NCBI RefSeq assembly: GCF_964355755.1
Contig: NC_092671.1
Span: 27,156,070 to 27,220,069 of the forward strand
Direction: 5' to 3'
Source of the DNA: Antedon mediterranea
Lineage: Eukaryota; Echinodermata; Crinoidea; Comatulida; Antedonidae
Length of the DNA: 64,000 nucleotides
The notes below the pieces were generated by a model. The model did not search any database and was not told where the DNA came from. It saw nothing but the letters and a program-made list of their open reading frames with translations. The position numbers were made by a program, and so were the translations under genes. Positions 26,601 to 41,600 of the stretch are shown here, piece by piece (position 1 is the first letter of the stretch; each line of letters begins with the position of its first letter).

Positions 26601-29600
26601 ACCTACCACATAGCGTTTAAACAATTCAACATTTACTTTTAATTTGATTATTTATACATCCTCTATATATCTCTTTATTTAACCTCACATTAACAGGTTT
26701 TTTTTAACTTCTTTTAAGAAAGTCAGCAGTAATATAGAGTTTATGTCAACAAATCTAACTAGCAAAAGAAATTTTTTAATTAACTTAATTAATTCAAGTT
26801 AAATTTACAGAAAATAGCAGATCAAAGCTATTGAAAAGAATTAATATTTTTTTATATTTACTTCAAACAAAAAAAGAAAATTAACTCCTATTTTTATTAG
26901 GATCCAAATGAAATTAAAGTTAAGTAGTGCAGAAATTTTAACTAGCAAATATAAAAAATCTATGAGCAAATTTCTAGGTTTGCTCATCCCATGTGAGTTT
27001 GTTATAGTGGTCGTACGAGTGTCTATTCAGTTTTTTTAATTTGGAAATTGACATCCATAGTCATCAACAAAAAGAACAAAAAGTCAAACAGAATAAGTTT
27101 TTTTATTGATCCTTTCGGAAATTCATATAAAAATATGGATATTATTTAAATTATTCACAAAAAATAAATATAACAGAAAAAATTACAAAATGTACAAAAC
27201 AAGAAGACACAGAAACATTAAAGATGAATAAAAAAGATAAACAAATAAACAGGTAATCATTGCATTCAATTATTTGTAATTTTTTTATTAAAAAGTCAAA
27301 TGTCCTGTGGTATGATGGAGAGAAGATACCGGTCGGTGTGAGAGTTCAGTGTCCAAAAGTGACCACTGCCGACTATGTAAAGGTAGTTAATTTTAATGTC
27401 CTTTAAAATAGATTGAAATATTCTGGACACTAACTAGCAAGTACTAACTACCCACTCATCCTTCCCAACAACACTTCTCTTGATGTCTGTTTAATTTAAT
27501 GTAACAAAAGCTATCAATATCCAAACAATAAAAGTCATCAATTAGATTATAAATTGAGATTAATGGTTGACTGTTCAACTCTATTTTAAACAGCTATAAC
27601 AAAATGTCTTTCTATAGTCATAGTTTTGTCTCTTAATGCCAATTTACACAGGGTGATAACGTCAAGCAGTAAACAGTAAGCGGTAAATATACAATGCAAT
27701 ATAACAATGTTATTTCTTATGACCATTTAAATAAAATGTGGAGCTGATGGGCCGTTGAGCAGAAACTCACTCAGGATATATACAGATTCTACCTGGGACA
27801 AGCCATGCTCTTTTCTGTTTACCGTTATCGATTGTCTGTATGTTGACCTTTACTGTATACATGTCCCTTTGTAACAAAATAATATCACATCACATGATTT
27901 TCTAATGTCGTAGTTTTGTCCCTCACTATATACATACGAAATAACATCACATATTGTACCTTACTTTACACATGTCCCATATACGGATTGATCAGGGAGA
28001 TCTAAAACACTTAATGCTTTTACCATAAACAACTTTAAATTAGATTTTAATCTTGACTGATTAATACACTTCTAAAATGTTTATTCAAAAATCAGTTTAT
28101 TCTGAATTTCATCTTCAGAATACTAAAAACTATATTTTTATATCTGGTGAATTGCAAGCAATAATGTTGTCTATTGTGAACATTGACTTTGTGGCAGTGG
28201 CAGAAACGCTATTGCGGATATGGCGCTATATAAATCTCCATCCTTATCACAAGGTAGCTTTTGATTTGTGACAAGCAATGACCAACTACGCATTAGTTAG
28301 TTCATTGTGTGCATGCAGGAATAATGGCAAAGTTTGGTCATAGGTCCTCAATCATCGCAAATCAAAAACTATATTATAGGTCCTTAACGTTTTTGTTTGC
28401 CTAAATACTGGGTGCTCTGATAGAACAGTCTTGACTGAAGAGGTCCCCTAGTAAAAAGAATAAATAATAAATATATCTGAGTTCTAATGGATAATTTGGA
28501 GAATATGTGTTGACAGTAGATCTTTCTTTTGCTTTTTAAATAATTTCAACTTTATTACGCTCACATACAAAAATAATTATCACTGGCTAATACAATTTTT
28601 ATGACACTTTTTACATTTTTGCTAAAAATTATATGTTTAGAAGGTACAGTCAGTTATGGATGGGGTTATGTATTGTTTCATTATATACCAAGGTCATTTT
28701 GCATTTCAACACTTTGGGTTGGGCTTTACACCCCAGAATGAATGAATATACAATTCAGTATTTAGGGAAACATTTATTTTAAATATATAGCTATGCTACA
28801 TGACATCCCCTTTTGTCTCACTAGTATCCTGGCTTTGTCAACCACTCTCACCAGCACTATCCCCTTCCCCACTCTCCTATATCCCTGACTGGCAATGGGA
28901 CTATCAGACTGGACAGTTACTATGTGGTAAGATAAATGGCATCCACTCCTGCTGTGAATGACGCCTTGTTGTACAGCTCCATCCTAGCGTCCGTCTTGAA
29001 CACCCTGCATTTTGATTTCCCAATGTCATATTGAATGAATTAAACCGATCCTCACTAGATTCCATCCCTCAGAATGATATGTTTTTACATGAATATGCAT
29101 TTATAATGGTAACAAAATACAAGAAAGCTGACTTATTTTCTAAATATCACCTTAACCTAACCCTCTAAATAATAGAAGAAAAATGATATTTATTTTACAT
29201 TTTAGCCACCCAACAAAAAGAGAAAGAGTTTTTAACCCAACTAGAGAATATGCAAAGCAGAACACTACCTGCTATGCCATTGACTGCTCAACACAAACTT
29301 CTGCTTAATATTATGTCATTCTAGTTAAGTTATCGATATGCATATTCATGTACACATTTTGCGGGATGGAAATTAGTTCTGAATGAAGTCCGTTTTCCCA
29401 TAAAATATTTTATGCTATAAAAGAGTACAATTTTGTAGTGAATTTCGAATTAGACACAGAGGCATGGCATAATTTAAATTATTGTATTTTTTAAAAAGGT
29501 GAAACGCCATTGAAAATGCAATATCATAACCCCAGCTGTGTTTATGCTTAGTGGGGCATAGTAGTAGCCTATGGGGTAGTGATAATGATACCCCTGACTT

Positions 29601-32600
29601 TTTATACATGCTGGTCCAATGTTTGGCTTTATAAACTTTATATATTTTTTTAATAACTATAAAACTGTACCAATGGCATAACAATTTTATGGAAAGATAG
29701 AATTTAATTGCACTTTTTCTTCTTGTCACAAACTCATCTCATTTTTAGCATCAGTTGCCGTGCCAACACACTTAAATAATAGTTTGATTACAGTCGTTCA
29801 GTCATTTTTTTTTTTTTAAATCACAGATTTCCTTATTTCTGCACTTTTGCATGGCATCTATTGATTTCAGCATTTGTCACTCTATTTCTGTTTTAACCTC
29901 TATGAACTACAGTAGAACATCTATTAAGCATTAGGCCATAATTTAAAACATTATAATATTGTTTCATGTGAAAGTTTCCCCTAAATAGGGTGTCTGAAAG
30001 AAGGTGTTCCACTGTAGTTTGTTTTTTCCCATTTTGTTTGCATATTCTGTTGTACCTACATAATTTTTAATATTCTATTCTCGTTATTGCATACACCTGT
30101 ACATGCCTGTTTTATTGACTAACTTCATATTGTTGTACAATGAATGTAAGAGTACAGTTGAAATAGCAAATGAAAACGTTCAAACCATTGTACAAATGAA
30201 AAATATTTAATTGAAAATATAAATAGTTTTTGGTCAATTTGCTGGAATAACAACTTTTTGTGTAGTGTTAACAGCATTCAGCTAGGCCTATCAAACTCTG
30301 ATGAGTCGCGTCATGGCTGATGTTCCCCACAGTGTTGGATATTAAAGAGCCTTTGATTTGCGATGATTGACAACCTATGAACATGCTGGTCAGGAGAATC
30401 CATGTGTCGTTAAACATCAAAAAGTTGAGGAGCAGGGAAATGTCCCAATTTCACAATTTTGTCATATTAGGGAAGTTTCGATTTGCAGTGACTAAACTAT
30501 GTAATGTAAATTTATTGTGCGCATTCTGAAATATTAGGGCGCGTGTCCTCGATACAGGTTTGATAACCGACGACATATAGATTGCCGTGAGCTAGGTTGG
30601 TTGTCGCAATGGAAAACAACGCAGCGTTATCAAATATCTAAAACATAAACCAAACTCTCTCAATAACTCCTCCACATAGTAAACTATAAAACAAATGCAT
30701 CAAGCTTAAACCATTGCATCTAAGCAATATACTATAGGGTTTAAAGCAAGTGCCACACAAAAATAAAAAAATGTTTCGAAGCGACATACATACAATACAT
30801 GCATATTAAGTGAAAAGATTATTCTTTGCATGATTATGTTCTGGCCATCCGCAGAATTATCTTTTTACTCGATAAACACGTAGGCTTGCAAAACGTCTTG
30901 AAAACGAACATTTGCTAATGATATGTTGCATGACACAGTCTATTGATTTATGAATCAAATACATAATAAAATGGATTAAACATCCACTGATCAATACTCT
31001 AGTATGCAAATGACAAGGATCTATGTAGGTTTTGTATAATAACAAGATATTATATTCCTAGATTAATAATATCAGCAATTTTTATGATAGCAATTTTAGC
31101 ATGATAAATAGTGTTTAAGATAGCATGTCATCCATAATCTTCAAATTTAGTTTGAAATTAAAGAGTGAATTCATGTTTTTGTTAGTCAAATCAGGTTGAT
31201 AGTGAGTCTAAATTGCTTGAATAAAAAAATAAATGTAATACACCTGTATCAAATTCTTCATTAACTTTGTTTTCCAAATACCTAATTAAAGAAACTTTGG
31301 TTTATCGAGTTGCAAATTATAGCCTGGACATTTTTTGTTTTATTTCTAATTCTTCACTTTAATATTAGACATTTTAAAGTGCAAGAAATTAAATAAATTG
31401 ATAATAATAATAATAATAATAATTCAATTTATGTTTAAGTTTAAAATAATTGTATGTTTTCATTCTAGAACGATTTATTTCAACTTATCTGCTTTCCCAG
31501 AATAAATGAAACAAAAAAACAATTATATATTTTTCCCCATGCTTTGTGATGTTTCAGCAGCATACCTGAAGTTAAGCTTGGTATTTCTTTCTATTACTAT
31601 TTTGCAAAAGTCCATTAGCACTCCTAATAGGCAGAAAAAATGTACGGATACGTCACACACACACATTTTCGTAAGCCAATAAAAATCTGTTTTGCATGGC
31701 AACGAAATATTAAGGGCGCCGTCCAAAATGTGCAAAATAGATCAAAAACTATACTCGTTTTGTAGTTACGAATATTTGACTATTCGTCAACAGGAATACG
31801 CTTCACAAATATGAAATGGAATGAAATGGCGATCAGCTCAAAAGTTTCACAAATGTGTGATGTTTTCATTATTGTATTCGTAGCGTTGCGAAACCTCCCA
31901 ATTATTGTGTTATGTTTGTAAAAACAAGGTATCCAAAGTTTTAAATGTCTTAATTGTGTTGTTTCCAACTTATCTTTATCAGCATCATCCCCTGTAAAAC
32001 CTTCTGAGAGTTTCTCAGATGAGGGATCATCAACTGCTGATGAATCAGCTAGGAGTTGTCGCACTGAACTAGAAAAAAATCTGGAATCAAAACTTGAAGG
32101 TGCTTATAATGTAAGTAATAGTGCTTTTGCATCGGGATGGTAATTTATTAGCGCATGCATATAAGCCTAGTATATTTCGTTCCGACTTCCTTTGGTCGAA
32201 TTTGTTCGGTCGTTCCATCTCATACATGCCACCAATGTACAGGGTCTGTGTTCGGTCTTTCCTTCTCAAACACGCCCACCAATGTACAGGGTCTGTGACC
32301 TAAGGTTACGGAAGAGGTTGACCGTTGTCACTTGTGTCCAAAATCAATGTTTACAACTGTCACGCTCTGTTATATTACTGTCCCCTTTTGTTTAAAATTA
32401 AATTACCTGGGGTACATTAAATTAAATAACTGATTATGTTTACATTGAAAAAATAAAGATTATTTTTAATAAGCATATTATATTGATTTTATAAAAAAAA
32501 TTAAATACAAAAGGAGGAATAGAATAGAGTAAGCGATGAACATTATAAATTCATTTTAACTGTGTTTTTTTTTTGTCAATTTTGAAATACCATAATTTAA

Positions 32601-35600
32601 GTAAGGTGAAATAAAGTGATTTATGGAAAAAAAATCTATAAATTCTAAATTGATAACCGAGCATGAACCTAAGAAGATAATCTGTTTCATAATTTACAAA
32701 ACATAATTTTGTATAGCATAATACTGGAAAAGTAGGGTTTGTCAAGCTAGTTTTTCTATCTTCTGTAATGCCAAACAATAACATCATTTCAAATAAAAAT
32801 ACCAAATATGGTCATCTTAAATAAAACTCTGTTTATTTAAATACATACAGGATGAAGAATTGGGTTCTCTGTTACCGGGAGCTGGTATGTTAGATATAAG
32901 CAAAGAGAAGTCTAAAATCCAGCTTATAAACAACAGCAGTTTAGCAGGACGAAAAAGACCAACAAAATCAATTATATCTGCTACAAGTGGTAGTGATATT
33001 TGGGAAACTACTGAACTTGTAAGCTTTACTCTTTTTTTTAATTATTAAAGTGTATATTTATTCTAATAGGAAGAATTTATCAGAATGTATATATTTATTT
33101 TACGGTAGAAATTTCATTAAACATTGATTTAAATTCATTTGGGTTTGCGTTTACCCGTATAGTGGACGCGAACTACCTATTTGTGACTTTGTTAAGACCT
33201 TTCTGTGACCTAATTGTAGGTAGAGAAAGTGGCAGACTGAATTCAGCATGCGATCGTCACAATGAAATTTGTTTACATTTGACGCAAAAATCTGCCTTTC
33301 TAACTTTGTCAAATGGCTAAAGGGATTAAATTAAAGCCTTTAAAATGTTTCCCAACTTCAATGGGGTAAGTATCGGTTGTGTATGGTTTAGAAGGAGATA
33401 TACTAACAATTTTCAGGTTAGTGATATTGTGTGAACCAAGAACATATGATATTTTTTCCTGATATTACCTTTATTAATTAGAATATGAGGCAGTCAGCGC
33501 CACATTTAACATGGCATGTTTATGTACCATTTTTTGTACTTTCTTTATTACATTGTTAATAAGAAACTTCAAATTAATGTTAATGACTTATAATTTGCTG
33601 AAATACTCATGATCATTAACTTAATTGAAATTAATATTGCTGTAGCTGTGTCAAATTAAACAAAGTACAGCTACAACCTTTAATTATCTCTCTGACCAAT
33701 CCAATTTTGTTAAAGAAAATTGTAATAATAACGATTCATTGACATACACCATTTATGTGAGCGGTGTAAAATAGTATATAATAGTATAAAAACATAAAGC
33801 TATTAAACATAACAGAAAGCACAACTAATTTACAATAAGATATAGAAACAATTATACCAACGAGTCCCAAGTGGAGCTGTAGCTTGGAGGTTACTTACTC
33901 CTTACCATTGCAATCTCAAGGTGAATGGTTCAATCCTGTCCTGGTGTTAGGGTTGTAACTCATGACTCTGTTACTACACTCTCTTAGCCTCAAATAAGAC
34001 TTATCAAATAGTTTATCCATTCCTGTAATTGGCGAGTTCCTCGCTGTTGGATGTATGTAATTTTTTTTAAACTGTTCCCAGCTTCAAATAGCACATTTGA
34101 AACAGTTTTATTTTGTTCTTAGAACCCACCTTTTTTATTGTAAGCGCTGTGAGACATTAATATAATAAAAGTTTAAAAATATTATTAAACAATACTTTAT
34201 ACCTTATTTGGCAACAGGTTAATAATAATCTTTCCTATAATAGCGCTTATTGCACAATCCTTCCAGATGCTTCACACTAATCCGGCCATTTATTGGATCA
34301 AACATATGTATGAAAACATACTACAGTACCATAAAGCAGCAGCTAGTAATTAGCGCAATTGTGTTTTAAACCATTTTTTAAACCTGGGTGGAGAGAGGCA
34401 AATGTAAAGTATCTTGCCTAAGAATGCAAGCAATGCGACGAGCTTTGGATTCAAACATACACAGCCCTCATTATTATCTGCAAATTAATAGGCTTTTATG
34501 TTCTCCCCATTAGCAGCAGTACATTGATTCTGAGCACACTGTTTACTAGAATGTAATGCACAAAACACTTTACATACATGCTTTGTACTATTTGGCTTAA
34601 CTTTAATGGTTTTAAGATCCGAGTGAATTTAAGGATATATAGCTTTGATTAATTTACCACTTTTTAAGTTATTCTGCGTCATAGTAAATGTAAATTGTAA
34701 TCCAGTATGTAGATTGTTCAGTTTTCGTTTATTGTCGTTTACATAGATATGATTATCATTTTCAACTTTGATATTCCTAATTCACTTCACATAAAGGAAT
34801 ATGTCATAACAGATGATTTGTATGTTATATCAAAAGGAAAATTAATGAAATAAGAATAACAATGTTGTCATGTGACTTATCCAAAAAAAAAAACATTTTT
34901 AGTTTGTTTGCAAATATTTTTTAGGTTTATGTATACAGACATTCTAACCTTCCAGATTTTCCTGTGAGCCTCTCGAATTTTCATCCAAATCTCCTGAAAT
35001 GTCGGTTTTAGATAAAACTATTTTTCAAAACCCATTTTTATTGTCTTAATTCTGGTTTTTAGAAGGTTTATTTTGGTATTTAATACATAATTTCATACTT
35101 TTTATTCACATTGTTTACCTAAGAGTTTCAAATGCAAAAAATCTGTTAATTAATTCTGTTTGGATTTGTTAACAAATAGACCTTCCGAAAATGGTTAACT
35201 TGGGGTTTAGAAAGTCTGATTATTGATTACAGAATTTCTATTTTATCAAACTATTGAAATAAACACTATTTTGGTTATTGTATTTAGTTTGTTAAATAGA
35301 AATTGTCAAATTCATTTGATACCACAGACCTGAAGAACAATTACAATCATATTTATGTATATTTCATTAAATACAATGAAACTGATGGTGACTAGTGTAT
35401 TCATTGTATTTGTAAATAATAAAATAAAAAATAAAATAATTATTATTATTTGATCTCTTTGTAACATTTGTTATTCTGTGTCCTGCATGCATTCAATTCC
35501 ATGATTATATTTGAACTGATTTTCTGAGAACTAGTTTAGTATGAAGTAAGTTATAGTTTATTAATTAGGGAATTTTCTAATTATTTTTATAGGAGGAAGA

Positions 35601-38600
35601 AACGCATGTTGTGACACAGGAAGAAGTGAAAGTAGAATCTGCTGGTATTAATCGAGATGCAAAACAGAGGCTGGCTCAAGAATTGGAATCAAAATTAAAA
35701 CCGCTTGAACCTCCAATCAGAACTAAACGAGAAAGGTAGTTTTCTTTGACTTATAGTTCAAAATACTCAAATACCAAAACAGAGATTTAGTCATTATAGT
35801 CAGAGTATCTTTATTTGTCCATTTAAAAATTAAAAGAAATTTGGTAAGAAAACTGGCATATCATATAAACAGTAAAAATTACACAGAAAAATTGCACCAA
35901 TTTATACTATGTTTCTAGTAATAAATGAATATGATATTTCTATTATTTTTATTAAAGTGCAAATGATTGGAACTGAAAAACAGTACAGATATTATCTTTT
36001 AATACCTTCCTGTCTAATTACTGCTATTATGAAGTACGATGTTCGTACGTTACTGCTGTTTACCAGCAAGGCCTAGAAAACTAAGCCTAGGCTATGACTA
36101 AAGACTGTTCATTTGATTCGATCTACTTTAGGTAGTGCATTGTTTCTATCTTTTTATCATAATTTACCCTAAAACGTACATTTAAGACAAGGAATGACCT
36201 GGTTTAATGCTTTTAAAGTAATATATATATGCATTATTTATACAAAACGTGAAAAAAACGTAGGGAATGGGACTTTAATAACCCTTGAACAATTGAGGGG
36301 GCTATATAAATGTTTCTATTTCTGAGTGCACATGGTTTTGGTGGTAGAACATGTATTCTCCAATAATACACAGGTGCATTGTTTGTAGACAAAATGCTTG
36401 TTGTTCACTTTAAACAAACCATTACATCTTTTGAGTAGTGGGTTACCCCAGTGTACTAATATTGTCTTTATTTTCACATTTTAAGCAGTTTCATAACTTT
36501 AGTTGGAATGTTCTTTTGGTATTTTGTGCTTACTTAAGAAGTTGAAGTGTGCCACAAAATTGCCTGTTACATTATTGTACTAAATAATTAATATGATCTT
36601 CTAGAAGATATAGAGGGCGGACGAGAGACACGAAGTTGTTATGGAGACACGACTTTTTGAGCTGAATAAAATAACAGTCTTTACTTGTATTTACATCTGT
36701 CTCTAGTTTAAGTATCTATAACATATTGAAAACATAACATAACATGGTGACCCCGACCAAAGGACAGGAGAATTAATCAAGATTCCTTTGCGTAAAATAA
36801 CGAGAAAGTCAGCTAGGCTAGCTAACCCCTGCACCGCCGACAGAGCGCCGAGAGAACGTTGCAGTGAGGCGTCCAACAAGTAAAAACGTGAAACCGTGAG
36901 TAGCGTTGTACAACGACGTACACCATATCATGGCTTACGCAATCCCACCGCCAAAGGCAATGACCTTTGCGGTAAGCGGTAACCTAGAGAAGGCTTGGAT
37001 AACTTTCAAGGAGGCCTGGGTAGATTACAGAATTGCTGTAGGCCTTGACAAAAAGAACACTAACATTCAAATTGCTACACTAAAATCAATCATGGGAGAT
37101 GACTTCCGTAAGAGACTAAAAACATTAGGGCTCACAGACGCAGAAATAACAGACCATGACACAATATTAGCAAAGTTAAGGAACATTTTAAGCCCACAAG
37201 GAATGTTCTATACGAACGGCACAGATTTTACACGGCAAAACAAGAAACTGGCGAGACCATCGACCAATATTTTGTCCGTCTAAGACAATTGGCAGAAGAA
37301 TGTAAGTTTGATACGAAAGAAGACGAGATGCTAAGAGACAAACTAGTAATAGGATGCTCTGACGCGGCTGCAAAAGCCAGAATCTTTCGTCTAAAAGACA
37401 AAAACACTGATCTGAAAACAACACTAGAAAGTTTGAGAATCAGCGAGGCAGCAGACAAGCAATTAAAAGCGTTGGATCACGAGACTAACAGCAAAGTAGA
37501 GGCAGTAAACTACAACAAGCCTAAATACAACAAACACAAAAAGCAAAACAAAAACACAAACGCATCTGGGAGCCCAGAGTGCCGAAACTGTGGAACGGTA
37601 CACAAACCGAGACAGTGTCCAGCGTATGGCCAGTCATGCAGAAAATGCGGAAAACGAAACCACTGGGCCAAGAAATGCTTGTCTGGGCAAAAGAACCCCA
37701 GACATGCGCATGAAATACAGACGACCGCAGATGACCTCGATGACCCAGCAAACTACGGGTTTGACCTTGACGTGATTAACATTGATACATGCGAAAGCAG
37801 ATCAACCAGAGGTGTAAAATACGCTGTCATAATAGTTAGAACCGACCACCAACAGAGCATACGCCTTAAAGCGAAAGTTGACACAGGTGCCGCGAAAAAT
37901 ATACTAAATCACAGCACATACAGAGCTCTATTTGGTCCCCGTCATCAAACTGAGAAATCGCCAGTAAACCTCACAGGCTATGGAAACATACCAATCAAAA
38001 GCCTTGGCAAAGCTTCAGCACGTAGTGTTGAACACAATCGGATGAAATTGAACAATGTGGAGTTTATCATAACCGAGAAAGGTAACAACTTGATCAGCCA
38101 TGATTTATGCTGCAAGCTAAACATTGTCCGATACCCATGTGAGAAAGAGCAAAACTGTTGCACAAACTTTGATATTGAAGTGTGAAAACATCACAACAAA
38201 AGAGCAACTCATTAAAGAAAATCACGAGACATTCAAAGGAGTAGGAAAAATCCAGAATGAATACGATATCGAACTAACACAAGATGCGCAACCAACCATA
38301 AAGCCAGCCCGAAGAACGCCAGAGGCACTGAAGATACCGCTACGCAATGAGCTAAACAGATTAACTGACCTAGGAATCATAAAGGAAGTGCGAGAACCAA
38401 CGGACTGGGTCAGTAACATCGTACTCGTAACAAAACCGAACGGAACACTCCGTATTTGTTTGGATCCTCATGACCTCAATAAGGCTGTGAAAAGACCACA
38501 CTACTACGCGAAAACCTTAGATGACATACTCCCAGATCTGCGCGAGGCGAAATACTTTTCAACGCTAGACCTCCGAAGCGGGTATTGGAATATACCACTT

Positions 38601-41600
38601 ACCAACAGATCACAACTATTGACAACATTCAGTACAATTTACGGGAGATTTTGTTTCACAAGACTACCGTTCGGACTGATATCTGCACAAGACGTTTTCC
38701 AAGTGGACCTAGATTGCATATTTGGCAATATTCCTAATGTCTTCTGCATCAAAGATGATATCTTAATAGCAGCCAAAACCAGTAATGAACATGAGAAGGC
38801 CATACAAGATGTCATGAAAGCATGTAGAAAGGAAAACATCAAACTAAACCCTGATAAGTGCCAAATTAACAAGCGAAACGTCAAGCAAGGACATGTACTC
38901 AGCAAAGAAGGAATTGCACCCGATCCAGCAAAGGTAACAGCAATACAGAACCTAAAAGCACCTGCCAACAAACAGGAATTGCAATCGCTCTTGGGACTAG
39001 TACAATATCTGTCCAAGTTTGCGAAGCTGAGCCATCTAACAGAGCCTATAAGGAAGCTCCTACAGAAGGATGCAGTATATGAATGGACACCGAGCCATGA
39101 CAAAGCGCTCGACAACATAAAAGACGCCATCATAAACACTCCAGTCCTCACTTATTTTGATGCCAGGAAAGAGATCACAATCCAATGTGATGCAAGCATG
39201 AAAGGCCTATGAGCAGTGCTCATGCAACAAGATAAACCAATACATTACGCATCAAAATCGCTCCTGCAGAGAAAAATTACAGTAACATTGAGAGAGAAGC
39301 ACTAGCTGTCATAAGGGCCATAAAACACTTCAGATATTATGTGTTTGGACGCGAATTCACAATCTGCTCTGATCACAAACCATTAGAAGACATCGCCAAG
39401 AAGGACATCTCAAAAATTTCAAGCAGACTCCAACGACTGATGCTGCAAATGCAGGATTACAAAGGCACAATCAAATATGTACCAGGCAAAGAAGTCCCGA
39501 TAGCAGACTGCCTCTCGCGCTGCATAGACACTAATCAGAGAACATTTCAAATTCCTGATCTTGATGTCCAGATTAACGAACTGACTGATACGAAATTATT
39601 CGTCTTAGATAAAATAAAAGAAGCAACCGCAGCAGACAACATGCTACAAGAACTCAGCAAAATTATACTGAATGGCTGGCCAAACGAAAAAAACCAGTGT
39701 AACGAAACTACACATGCGTATTGGCAACATAGATACGAACTAGCGATACACGATGGTATAATTCTCAAAGGCTCCAGAATCATCATACCAAAATAGATGA
39801 GACCAAGAATCCTAAACATACTCCACAAACAACACCAAGGAACTGAGAAGACCAGACTGAGAGCCAGACAATCAGTATACTGGCCAGGAATTAACGCAGA
39901 CATAGAACGTATCATAAACAATTGTGATGCATGTCAAACCCACCAAAGAAGCCAATCAAAACTACCAGTAAAACCCATTCATACATCTGAAGCTATGGAA
40001 ATTATTGCAATCGACCTGTTTGAATTTGAAGGAAAGCAATACCTATTAACAGTTGACTACTTCACATGATACATATGGGCAAACCAAATGATAAACACGA
40101 CAAGCAATACAGTCATCAACAAGCTCGAAACCATATTCTCACTGTTTGGAAATCCCACTACAATCATTTCAGACAATGGATCGCAGCTTACAAGTGAAAC
40201 ACTGCAAGCATTCTGCAACAACCACGAAATCATCCACAGAACAAGCGCTCCACACCACCAACAAGCAAATGGGAGAGCTGAACGAAGCATGCAAACACTC
40301 AAAGGCATGCTAAAGAAATCAGAGAAAGGCGAAAAGAGTTTAAATGAAATTCTTGTCGCATTGAGAGATACCCCCATATCATCAGACATTCCATCACCAT
40401 ATACATTAATGTTCAACAGGAAAGTCAAGAACTCTGTACCAAGCATAAACTTCCCAACGCAGAGAAACAACAATCATATCCAAGCTAAAGCACATCGCAC
40501 AGAAGCATACGCTCAATATCATGCTGAACCACCACCACTTCAAGTCGGCAAGGAATGCAGGTTCCAGAAAGCACCAAAAGGTATGTGGCAACCAGCCAAA
40601 GTTGTTCAATGCACCTCCGACCGCAACTACACAGTAATAACACCAGAAGGTGTACAATACCAGCGAGATCGAATAAACATACGACCTACACCAACTAGCA
40701 CCCTGAGAAAACAACCTAGTGAAAAACAAGCGATCACACCACAAATAACTGGGAAACAAAAGACAAACATCATACCAACCCAGCAAACGAGACCTAAACG
40801 AACCCACACTATGCCAGAGAAATTCAAGGACCACATCATGGAATAAACTACAAGATAAGCATCCATGATACTTCACGTTTGTAAATAGTTGTGTTACAGA
40901 ACTGTTTAGAGAGAAAGTTAATTTTCATAGGGAACTGTTTGAAAACGTTTAATGAACAATGACTGTTCGTGAGTTATTATCGGTTTGAGACTTTAGTGTT
41001 GATAACCATACTCTACATAATGACAATAATAACAATAACAATAATGACCACAGACAACATAATAATATTAAACTCTTTATTATTATAATATCCACTTATG
41101 CATAACCGCAACTTTTCCTTAAGAAGAGGGATGTTACATTATTGTACTAAATAATTAATATGATCTTCTAGAAGATATAGAGGGCGGACGAGAGACACGA
41201 AGTTGTTATGGAGACACGACTTTTTGAGCTGAATAAAATAACAGTCTTTATTTGTATTTACATCTGTCTCTAGTTTCAGTATCTATAACATATTGAAAAC
41301 ATAACATAACATTGCCATACCAATAAACCTTTGTTTTAACCCCAATAGGTACAGATATATCATCTGTGCAAATACTTTATGACGAATCACTGTAAAGGTT
41401 TTAGCACTATCTGTTTAATAGTGTTATAAGCTCAAACTGACTCACAAAAAAAGCGTCAGCAAAATGATGTAAATTTAAAATACAGTATGTATCCATGTGT
41501 TCTTCTAGCCGGTTGGAATACATGTAGATAGTGTACCATCTTGCGGATGAGACATTAAGCTGTTGTAAAGAACAACAGAAAAATATGACATACAAATTGT

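Larger units (their letters stand above)
36565..41311 (+). mobile_element. Ty3/gypsy (Mag-like) LTR retrotransposon, full length but coding-dead
   Basis: Two 180-bp LTRs bound a 4.4-kb interior, and TTGCC flanks both sides (36560-36564 and 41312-41316), a 5-bp target duplication. The order gag, protease, reverse transcriptase, RNase H, integrase identifies Ty3/gypsy (Metaviridae). Two CCHC knuckles and very short LTRs fit the Mag/SURL lineage known from echinoderms (inference). Several frameshifts and stops break the coding region. It sits sense-oriented in the neurabin intron between exons h and i. Confidence 0.95.

Noticed and set aside
27293-27380. Protein-like stretch (NVLWYDGEKIPVGVRV and QCPKVTTADYVK) ending at a GTAGTT
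   Set aside because: No frame-compatible acceptor precedes it for the phase-1 neurabin intron (the needed frame has a stop), and I do not recognise a family. Possibly a repeat fragment or chance.
37188-40876. Several long antisense frames across the retrotransposon
   Set aside because: Shadows of gag-pol composition on the opposite strand; hydrophobic/Cys-rich reading without motifs.
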